A stretch of 10,971 nt of DNA from assembly GCA_026785985.1 (NCBI GenBank), contig JAJAYX010000489.1:1-10971 (forward strand), in the 5' to 3' direction. Positions 1 through 5,489 of this stretch are shown piece after piece (the first letter of the stretch is position 1; each line of letters begins with the position of its first letter). Position numbers and translations under genes: made by a program. Below the pieces are notes generated by a model, which had not been told where the DNA came from, searched no databases, and saw only the letters and a list, made by a program, of their open reading frames with translations. This DNA is from Rudanella sp. GTDB lineage: Bacteria > Bacteroidota > Bacteroidia > Cytophagales > Spirosomataceae.

Positions 1-368
1 AGTTTGTCGTAGTCGGCATCGGGGTCTCCAAAGGCTTCGTTGATCTCGTCAAACTCTTTGAGGAGGTTAACAATTTCCTGAACGCCTTCTTCAACAATTT
101 CCTTAACGGTCTTGGTAGGGTCGAGTTGCGGCTCCTGTTCCAGCATTCCTACCGAGTAACCGGGTGAAAACACAACCTCACCGTTGTAGTTTTTATCTAT
201 ACCAGCAATAATGCGTAGTAAAGTGGACTTCCCGGAGCCATTAAGGCCCAAAACACCGATCTTTGCGCCGTAAAAGAAGGAAAGGTATATGTTTTTTAGG
301 ATTTGTCGGTTTGGGGGAATAATTTTACTCACGCCCGCCATTGAGAAGATAATCGTTTCCTGGCTCAT
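1..368 (-). CDS. ettA: EttA, energy-dependent translational throttle protein (ABC-F ATPase), N-terminal part only
   Basis: This is the first 122 codons of an ABC-F ATPase; the rest lies beyond the left edge. The translation follows EttA of E. coli from memory along its whole visible length: an 'IIPPNRQILKNI' segment, the Walker A motif GLNGSGKST (residues 41-49), the Q-loop region 'LEQEPQLDP' (about 76-84), and 'DPDADYDKL' at the window edge, matching the EttA signature just before the arm region. EttA proteins bind the ribosomal E site and couple the first elongation steps to the ATP/ADP ratio. There is no signal peptide or membrane segment, as expected for a soluble ABC-F protein. The start is the ATG at 368, which gives the usual short N-terminus. 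The gene is divergent from the DUF349 gene across 72 bases. A one-mismatch -7 element (GATATTTG, 393-400, minus strand) could serve it, but no -33 element is seen. Confidence 0.93.
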   Translation of the reverse strand, partial: MSQETIIFSMAGVSKIIPPNRQILKNIYLSFFYGAKIGVLGLNGSGKSTLLRIIAGIDKNYNGEVVFSPGYSVGMLEQEPQLDPTKTVKEIVEEGVQEIVNLLKEFDEINEAFGDPDADYDK

Positions 369-385
369 TATTTGGACTACATTTG
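356..385 (+). promoter_or_regulatory. Bacteroidota-type promoter for the DUF349 gene
   Basis: TACATTTG at 378-385 is a perfect match to the Bacteroidota -7 element TAnnTTTG. A TTTC at 356-359, 18 bases upstream, approximates the -33 TTTG element. Transcription would start near 392, giving a leader of about 50 bases before the ATG at 441. The -33 box overlaps the ettA coding start. This is a motif match only. Confidence 0.42.
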
Positions 386-440
386 TGGTTGGCAAATATC
401 TCTAAATTAACCCTAAGCACAGCCTTAATTTGCTGAAAAA

Positions 441-1718
441 ATGGAGAACGCTTCACTGGTAGATGAATACGGTTACGTCGCAGACGGAAAGGTATTTTTG
501 AAAGGCTACCTACACTACCCAGACCGCCAGATTGGCGAAGTCAAACGCACCGAGCAGGAAGCACTCGACTACTTTAAGAACCGCTTCGTTATCGCCCAAA
601 ACAAGGTTGCTCAATTAGAGCAGGAGATCGAAGAGGCTCAAAATAAAGGGTCGTACCTGACCAAACTGGTTCAACTGCGTAAGAAATTAACCTCGTTCGA
701 TGCCATCGGGGATTTTATTCCTCTCCTCGACAGGCTCGATGGACAGGAATTGATTCTGACGGATTTAATCAAAAACAATCAACTCAAAAACCTCGAAATC
801 AAGCGGGCACTGATCGCCGAAGCTGAATCCGTTGCCAGTAGTGATGATTGGAAACCCGTTGCCGACATGCTTCAGGAAATTAAACTGAAGTGGATTAAAA
901 CCGGGCCGGTTGACAAACCCTTAGACGAAGAAGTTGAAGGAACATTTACGGCTCTGCTCGATAGCTTCTTTCAGCGTCGGCGCGATTATTTCAACGAGCA
1001 AAACAAGTTGATTACGGAGCGGTTAGAACAATATGATCTGCTGATTCGGCAGGCGTATCGGCTCACGCGCAACCCGAATGTGGACGAATCTTATCAGGAA
1101 GTCCGTAAACTCAACAACGCCTGGAAAGCCGTGGGTGAGGTGCCTATCAAGAAAAGCGGTAAACTCTACAAGCAATTCAAGAAGGCCACGACCCTTGTTT
1201 TCAACAAATACAATGAGTCTAAGGGTATTGTCATAATTCTGAAAGTCGATCCGCGCCTTGAAGCACAGATAAAAATGACCGAAGAAGCCGAACGGCTCTC
1301 GAAACAGACGGACATTTTTGCGGCTGCCGAGCGGGCTAAAGTGCTGCTCAATAGCTGGAAAGAAATCAAGGTGCCATTCAAACTGCAGGACAAAGGAATC
1401 AGTGAGCGGTTCCGGTCGGCGTGCGACAAGATTTTTGAGTTGAGCTACCTCGGTCGTGTGTTGTCGCGCAAGTACCCGGCCTTCGAAATGAAGAGCGAGT
1501 CGGAGCAGTTACGGACTAAGATTCGGGAAATGGAATACCTCGTTCGGCGCGAAAAAAGCGACCTGCAAATTGCCCTACAAGATGCCGATGGCCTCGACCC
1601 GGAGAACCCCGAAGACAAGCAGATCATTAACAAGATCAATACCCAAAAGCGGAAAATTGCCATGAAAGAACTCATTCTGAGAGAGTTCGGCAAACGGCTT
1701 GAAACGATTGGGTATTAA
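441..1718 (+). CDS. DUF349 repeat protein, helical, function unknown
   Basis: A 425-residue, highly charged, almost wholly helical protein with no signal peptide or membrane segment, so probably cytoplasmic. It contains at least three DUF349-type repeats, each with a Trp-centred helix, a Gly/Pro turn and then an aromatic/basic helix. The first is about 137-186 (W137, W151, 'KTGPVDKP', 'FFQRRRDYF'). The second is about 216-260 (W228, 'AVGEVPIKKSGKLYKQFKKA'). The third is about 294-340 (W306, 'RFRSACDKIF'). Coiled-coil-like stretches flank them at about 36-80 and 352-420. The ATG at 441 is preceded by an A-rich run, typical of Bacteroidota starts. The family is common in this phylum but its biochemical role is not settled, so no function is assigned. 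It is transcribed alone, divergent from ettA, and ends at a strong hairpin terminator. Confidence 0.9.
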   Translation: MENASLVDEYGYVADGKVFLKGYLHYPDRQIGEVKRTEQEALDYFKNRFVIAQNKVAQLEQEIEEAQNKGSYLTKLVQLRKKLTSFDAIGDFIPLLDRLDGQELILTDLIKNNQLKNLEIKRALIAEAESVASSDDWKPVADMLQEIKLKWIKTGPVDKPLDEEVEGTFTALLDSFFQRRRDYFNEQNKLITERLEQYDLLIRQAYRLTRNPNVDESYQEVRKLNNAWKAVGEVPIKKSGKLYKQFKKATTLVFNKYNESKGIVIILKVDPRLEAQIKMTEEAERLSKQTDIFAAAERAKVLLNSWKEIKVPFKLQDKGISERFRSACDKIFELSYLGRVLSRKYPAFEMKSESEQLRTKIREMEYLVRREKSDLQIALQDADGLDPENPEDKQIINKINTQKRKIAMKELILREFGKRLETIGY

Positions 1719-1740
1719 CAATAAGTTTCTGGTTAATCAT

Positions 1741-1784
1741 AAAAAAGCCCCGAATTTGCCAATAGGTAAATCCGGGGCTTTTCT
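1741..1784. terminator. Bidirectional intrinsic terminator between convergent genes
   Basis: A perfect 10-bp stem (1743-1752 AAAAGCCCCG pairing with 1773-1782 CGGGGCTTTT) encloses a 20-base loop that can pair further through short AT-rich segments. The stem is flanked by A-runs on the left and T-runs on the right, so it can stop transcription in both directions. It lies 22 bases after the DUF349 stop and 13 bases from the desaturase stop, serving both convergent genes. Confidence 0.9.
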
Positions 1785-1797
1785 CTTTAGGTGATAC

Positions 1798-2925
1798 TCA
1801 ATGCACAAGCTCCTCCTCTACCAAAACTGGAATTGGTGCATAGCTATTTCCCAGCGTCCGCAACACCCGAATGTGGGACTCAAGTGCTTCACCAAACGAA
1901 GGTTTCTGGTTATAGGGTACGCCAAACTCATTGGCGGTTTGCCGCACAATGGCGGAAAGTGCGGGATAGTGAATGTGCGAAACCGTGGGGAAAAGGTGAT
2001 GCTCAACCTGGTAATCTAACCCGCCAATATACCACGACAGCCAACGCGGGCAGGTGAAATTAGCCGTGGTGTGCATTTGGTGAATGGCCCACGCATTTTG
2101 CACGGTGCCAGCCTGACAAGGAACGGGTTGGTTGGCTCCCTCCACAATATGAGCCAGTTGAAAAATAATGCTCAGAATAAGCCCAGCCACAAAATGGAGT
2201 ATAATAAAGCCCAGCAACCATTGCCCGAAATTGAGGTCGGTGGCTAAAAGCGGAATAACGGCGATAAACGTTAGATAGACTATTTTACTCACAATCAGCA
2301 CATTCATGTCTTTTCGGGTGAACTGGTCAACGGTTTTGTTGCCTGCTGCGTGTTGCCGGTTATAACTCATGGCTAACCGAAAATCTTTAGCCAGAAACGA
2401 AAAGGTCATCAGGCCATATAACCCAAATGCATAGATATGCTGGAAGCGGTGGTAGGGTTTTAGCGTCTCGCTGGGGCAGAGCCGGAGCCAGGGTTTGCCC
2501 GTAATGTCTTCATCGTGTTCGTGGATATTTGTGTAAGTATGGTGCAGGGTGTTGTGCTGTGTTTTCCAGTTTTTCACGTTGCCTCCCAATAAAAACAGGC
2601 AAGCTCCAAATAGATTATTAACCCACGTTTTTTCGGAGAACGACCCGTGGTTGGCATCGTGCATAACAGCCATGCCTACCCCTGCTTTACCGATGCCCAT
2701 TATCACCACTAAACCTAACATTTGCCTGGCCGTAAACTGGTTGCTCAGAATCAGGCCATAAGGAATCAGAAATAGTAACAGCATCGAAACGGCTTTCCCA
2801 ATCATCACCGAATTGCCATAGCGAGAGCGACCCGTAGCCACAAAATGGGCATCGATCCGTTCGCGAAGTGTTGGGAAAAACTTGGATTTATCGGCGTTAA
2901 CAAACTTGATTTGAGGTCTTTTCAT
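1798..2925 (-). CDS. Membrane fatty-acid desaturase (acyl-lipid/acyl-CoA, front-end-like histidine boxes)
   Basis: An integral membrane di-iron desaturase of the FA_desaturase superfamily, which introduces double bonds into fatty-acyl chains. The three histidine clusters are complete when numbered from the ATG at 2925: HDANH at 89-93, HNTLHH at 124-129 and QVEHH at 306-310. The Gln replacing the first His of box 3 is typical of front-end (delta-5/6-type) desaturases, but the N-terminal cytochrome b5 domain of eukaryotic members is absent, as in many bacterial homologues. Hydrophobic segments lie at about 42-61, 68-88, 104-115, 165-178, 208-230 and 236-258. An in-frame ATG at 2970 would add 15 residues. 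I prefer 2925 because 'MKRPQIKFVN' looks like the family N-terminus and because a candidate promoter lies between the two codons. Regiospecificity cannot be read from the sequence. The electron donor is not encoded nearby. Confidence 0.88.
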   Translation of the reverse strand: MKRPQIKFVNADKSKFFPTLRERIDAHFVATGRSRYGNSVMIGKAVSMLLLFLIPYGLILSNQFTARQMLGLVVIMGIGKAGVGMAVMHDANHGSFSEKTWVNNLFGACLFLLGGNVKNWKTQHNTLHHTYTNIHEHDEDITGKPWLRLCPSETLKPYHRFQHIYAFGLYGLMTFSFLAKDFRLAMSYNRQHAAGNKTVDQFTRKDMNVLIVSKIVYLTFIAVIPLLATDLNFGQWLLGFIILHFVAGLILSIIFQLAHIVEGANQPVPCQAGTVQNAWAIHQMHTTANFTCPRWLSWYIGGLDYQVEHHLFPTVSHIHYPALSAIVRQTANEFGVPYNQKPSFGEALESHIRVLRTLGNSYAPIPVLVEEELVH

Positions 2926-2948
2926 ATGGTCGGCTGAAATCGAAAGGA

Positions 2949-2956
2949 CGAAAGTA
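2949..2956 (-). promoter_or_regulatory. Tentative -7 element for the desaturase gene
   Basis: The minus strand reads TACTTTCG here, one mismatch from TAnnTTTG. Transcription would begin near 2942, downstream of the longer possible ATG (2970) and upstream of the preferred ATG (2925). No clean -33 TTTG is seen at the normal distance, so the call is weak. The rest of the AT-rich divergent spacer (2971-3138) shows no other convincing element on either strand. Confidence 0.25.
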
Positions 2957-3138
2957 CCGCTAAACTTCACCCGAAAGGCAATTTTATCAACATTTAATAC
3001 TTTTTGCCCTATAAATACAATAGTCTAAAAAAAATATAACTGGCCTAAACGAACTACCAAAGACAATAACTATGGGTAAACAAAACTGAATGGAATAGCT
3101 TGTTGCTCTGTTATAGCTAAGAGAATAACGTTAGGAAT

Positions 3139-3396
3139 ATGGAAACTAATTCAATTGCTCCCGGCAATCAGATCAATACGTTTCGGGCGGGCATCGTCTC
3201 CGGCAAATTTGTCCGCATCGAATACCTTACGGATATCAGCGAGTTCATCAAAACGGATGCACTCGTCAAAAAAATAAACGTCGATACCATTGAGCTTGGC
3301 ACCGGCGAAGAAATTTATACAGACCGAATTGTTCGGATTGATGGGGTTTTGTCGCCCAACTTTCCTGGCTATGATAACTATTCCTGCGATTGTTAA
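3139..3396 (+). CDS. Small 85-residue protein, possibly a Sm/Rof-like beta-barrel
   Basis: I do not recognise this protein with confidence. It is short, soluble-looking and rich in alternating beta-strand segments: 'GKFVRIEYL' (about 22-30), 'ALVKKINVDTIEL' (about 41-53), then 'GEEIYTDRIVRIDGV' (about 56-70). The order 'V.I.Y ... I..I....IEL..G..I..DRIV.IDG' recalls Rof (Rho-binding antiterminator) and other Sm-like small barrels, but this is a resemblance by eye, and the Cys/Asp-rich first part of Rof is not evident. The C-terminus ends unusually in 'NYSCDC', leaving two cysteines exposed. The start is the ATG at 3139. Reality as a gene is supported by the protein-like composition and by its position in a gap between convergent/divergent neighbours. 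A minus-strand frame over the same bases gives a less natural protein. Confidence 0.65.
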   Translation: METNSIAPGNQINTFRAGIVSGKFVRIEYLTDISEFIKTDALVKKINVDTIELGTGEEIYTDRIVRIDGVLSPNFPGYDNYSCDC

Positions 3397-3403
3397 CAGG
3401 GAC

Positions 3404-3427
3404 AGGAACGTGGACTTTTGCGTTCCT
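3404..3427. terminator. Weak stem-loop between convergent gene ends
   Basis: AGGAACG (3404-3410) pairs perfectly with CGTTCCT (3421-3427) around a 10-base loop. It is the only hairpin in the 35-base gap between the small gene and the serS stop. Neither side has a proper T-run, so it is at best a weak or factor-assisted terminator. Confidence 0.35.
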
Positions 3428-3431
3428 ATCA

Positions 3432-4748
3432 TCAATCAAATACCTCGAAACCGCAATAGGACACCAATACTTTCGGCACCCGAATGGCTATTTTGCCCTC
3501 CTCGGTGAGAAACTGATTGTTTTCGAGAATAGAAGCCAGAATACGTGGCAAAGCCAGTGCCGAACCGTTCAGGGTATGGAGCAACTGAGTCTTCCCCGCA
3601 ACGGCAGACCGCTCGACCCGGTAACGCAGTTTCAGTCGATTGGCCTGATAGGTCTCAAAATTTGATACCGAACTGACTTCCAGCCAACGCCCCTGCGCAG
3701 CCGACCAAACTTCCATGTCGTAGGTAAGGGCTGAGGTAAAGCCCATGTCGCCACCGCAGAGCCGCAAGACACGGTAAGGTAGTTCCAACTCCTGCAAGAG
3801 TTTTTGCACGTGCAGACTCATTTCTTCTAAAGCAGCGTACGAGTTTTCAGGTTTTTCGATCCGTACCAGTTCCACTTTGTCGAACTGATGCAGGCGATTC
3901 AGGCCACGCACATGTGCTCCCCAGGAACCTGCTTCGCGCCGGAAACAGGGCGTGTAACCCGTATTTTTAATTGGCAAGTCACCATCGGCCACAATCACAT
4001 CCCGGTAGAGGTTCGTAATGGGTACTTCTGCCGTTGGAATGAGGTAGAGTTTATCCTCAGTGGCATAATACATTTGCCCCTCTTTATCAGGCAGTTGTCC
4101 CGTTCCAAAGCCCGATGCTTCGTTAATCACGATGGGTGGCTGCACTTCCATATAACCTGCTTCAAGAGCGCGATCCAGGAAGAAGTTAATCATGGCCCGC
4201 TGAATCCGCGCCCCTTTGCCCCGATACACCGGAAAGCCGGCCCCCGCAATTTTGTTGCCCAACTCAAAGTCGATCAGGGCCGTGCCGTTTGGCCCAAACC
4301 CCTGAATCAGCTCCCAGTGTGGTTTGGCTCCCTCGTGCAGCACCGGTATCTCGCCGTGTTCCAGCACCACCTCATTATCGTCGGCAGAGCGGCCTGCTGG
4401 CACGCTGCTGTGGGGCAGGTTTGGAATAGTATATAGAAGGTTGTTTAAATTAGGTTCTAAACGGTCAAGTTCAACTTCATAAAATTTAAGCCTTAATTGT
4501 TGGGCTTCGATTTCAGATTTAATTCCTTGAAGGCCAGCAATATCTCCTGCTCTCGTGGAGGTGTGGAAGCGATTGGATAATTGTTTTAAGTTGGCCCGCG
4601 CTTGGTCACGCTGATCTTGGCTGTATCTGATAGACGTATCTATGCTGATAACCTCATCAATGACAGCTTCAGCGTTCGGGAAGTTTCTCTTGCGCAATCC
4701 AGCCAATGTTAGTTCTCGATTCTCGCGATTGAAGGTTTTTTGTAGCAT
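3432..4748 (-). CDS. serS: Seryl-tRNA synthetase
   Basis: A cytoplasmic class II aminoacyl-tRNA synthetase that charges tRNA-Ser in two ATP-dependent steps. At 438 residues it is full length (E. coli is about 430). Residues 1 to about 110 form the antiparallel coiled-coil arm that contacts the long variable arm of tRNA-Ser. The catalytic core carries 'PTAE' (238-241), motif 2 'CFRREAGSWG' (268-277) with 'HQFDKVE' (287-293), and motif 3 'LNGSALALPR' (393-402), which keeps the conserved Arg. The 'GSALALPR' form in place of the enterobacterial 'GSGLAVGR' is, from memory, the usual one in Bacteroidota. The gene lies 16 bases downstream of a HEPN gene on the same strand. I see no promoter of its own, so it is probably read from the MNT-HEPN promoter or from further upstream. 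The 5' third is clearly more AT-rich than the remainder (see findings). Confidence 0.96.
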   Translation of the reverse strand: MLQKTFNRENRELTLAGLRKRNFPNAEAVIDEVISIDTSIRYSQDQRDQARANLKQLSNRFHTSTRAGDIAGLQGIKSEIEAQQLRLKFYEVELDRLEPNLNNLLYTIPNLPHSSVPAGRSADDNEVVLEHGEIPVLHEGAKPHWELIQGFGPNGTALIDFELGNKIAGAGFPVYRGKGARIQRAMINFFLDRALEAGYMEVQPPIVINEASGFGTGQLPDKEGQMYYATEDKLYLIPTAEVPITNLYRDVIVADGDLPIKNTGYTPCFRREAGSWGAHVRGLNRLHQFDKVELVRIEKPENSYAALEEMSLHVQKLLQELELPYRVLRLCGGDMGFTSALTYDMEVWSAAQGRWLEVSSVSNFETYQANRLKLRYRVERSAVAGKTQLLHTLNGSALALPRILASILENNQFLTEEGKIAIRVPKVLVSYCGFEVFD

Positions 4749-4764
4749 TTTATTGTGTAGGTAG

Positions 4765-5142
4765 TTAGGCTCTGATGGCCTGTATAAATGCTTGGGTTTG
4801 AGGAATTATGGGAGCGACTTCCTCTGCAGTGAAGACAACAAAATCTTCGTAATCACTATCATGCCTATCTTCAAACAACCCAGTGTAGAAGTCGCCCCAG
4901 TCAATGTCCAGTTTTTTCGTTTTCGCATAATGGAGTTCCAGCATGGCCTTTGCTCCTGCGTGCGATCTATGCTTAATGTCATTATATTCCAGTAAAGCTG
5001 AGACAGCATGAAAAGCAGCATAATAAAGCCGGTTTATAACGCCGTCCCAACCTTTTACTTCGGCCAGAACTTTTGCATCCTGCAAATCACTTTTTGCCTT
5101 CTGGAGTCGAAAGACGACAATTTCCTCTTTTGTGTACTTCAT
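4765..5142 (-). CDS. HEPN-domain protein (UPF0332-type), putative toxin of a HEPN-MNT pair
   Basis: A 125-residue, all-helical HEPN protein resembling UPF0332 (Pfam PF05168). Visible signatures are 'NRLYYAAFHA' (37-46), containing an R38-X6-H45 spacing within the RX4-6H range described for HEPN RNases, and 'DRHDSDY' (92-98). The second lies where HepT-type (DUF86) toxins carry RX4HXY, but here it has the R...DY form common in UPF0332. The start is the ATG at 5142. It overlaps the MNT stop as ATGA, so translation is probably coupled. A longer frame from 5169 would run 28 bases deeper into MNT and adds an unlikely Cys-rich leader. Characterised partners of MNT proteins are RNases or RNA-binding toxins that are inactivated by their cognate nucleotidyltransferase. 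Whether this one has RNase activity is inferred, not shown. Confidence 0.85.
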   Translation of the reverse strand: MKYTKEEIVVFRLQKAKSDLQDAKVLAEVKGWDGVINRLYYAAFHAVSALLEYNDIKHRSHAGAKAMLELHYAKTKKLDIDWGDFYTGLFEDRHDSDYEDFVVFTAEEVAPIIPQTQAFIQAIRA

Positions 5143-5456
5143 ATAACAACGGCATCCTCCTCTACACACCGGTTAAAATTGGTTAGTTCAAGGTCTTCCC
5201 AATCTTCCTTGTTTTTAAGAGTCGTGCTGATAACCTTTTCCATTTCCAGACCTACATCGTAAAGCCTATCTCTAACAAGGTTTTTGTAATCTCTGGTAAT
5301 AGGCTGTTCAGTCAACACCAGGAAATCCCAGTCCGAATCGTCGCGGGCATCGCCCCTTGCCCGCGAACCAAACAGCCATACCTCCGCCGTGGGGTCGATG
5401 GCCTTCACCGTCGCCTTAACTTGCTGGAGGAAATAGATGTCTTTGTCGGAGAGCAT
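5139..5456 (-). CDS. MNT-type minimal nucleotidyltransferase, putative antitoxin
   Basis: A 105-residue protein of the pol-beta nucleotidyltransferase superfamily (NTP_transf_2, PF01909). The catalytic signature 'GSRARGDARDDSDWDF' (30-45) fits GSX10DXD exactly, so the metal-binding Asp pair (D42, D44) is intact. The second half is charged and helical and lacks the substrate domains of larger members, as in minimal nucleotidyltransferases. In HepT-MntA systems the MNT partner transfers AMP to the HEPN toxin and so neutralises it. The order MNT then HEPN, the 4-base overlap and the small size fit that arrangement. The ATG at 5456 lies about 14 bases after the transcription start predicted from the promoter at 5477-5484. 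The catalytic residues and pairing are seen. The antitoxin role is inferred from the family. Confidence 0.88.
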   Translation of the reverse strand: MLSDKDIYFLQQVKATVKAIDPTAEVWLFGSRARGDARDDSDWDFLVLTEQPITRDYKNLVRDRLYDVGLEMEKVISTTLKNKEDWEDLELTNFNRCVEEDAVVI

Positions 5457-5476
5457 AGTTAATGCCAGTTCAGGTG

Positions 5477-5484
5477 CAAAGATA
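5477..5484 (-). promoter_or_regulatory. Promoter -7 element for the MNT-HEPN(-serS) unit
   Basis: The minus strand reads TATCTTTG, a perfect TAnnTTTG match, in the 33-base gap between the lysC stop and the MNT start. Transcription would begin near 5470, with a leader of about 14 bases. No good -33 TTTG lies 18-21 bases upstream, where the lysC coding end would have to supply it. It suggests the toxin-antitoxin-like pair, and possibly serS, is transcribed independently of lysC. Confidence 0.45.
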
Positions 5485-5489
5485 AGGGC

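Noticed and set aside
41..48. General search for CRISPR arrays, tRNA genes, insertion-sequence ends and riboswitches across the window (coordinates nominal)
   Set aside because: No regularly spaced repeats, cloverleaf sequences, terminal inverted repeats with transposase, or conserved FMN/lysine riboswitch cores were recognised. The lysC and ribH upstream regions are too short to hold one.
3151..3435. 94-codon minus-strand frame touching the serS end
   Set aside because: It overlaps the 85-residue plus-strand gene almost fully. The plus-strand product has a more natural composition and an ATG in a proper intergenic position.
3888..4436. 182-codon open frame on the plus strand
   Set aside because: It is antisense to the catalytic core of serS, has no motif, and its end coincides with where serS GC content drops.
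5143..5169. Nine-residue extension of the HEPN protein
   Set aside because: The Cys-rich leader runs deeper into MNT, whereas the ATG at 5142 gives a classic ATGA overlap and the family-like N-terminus.
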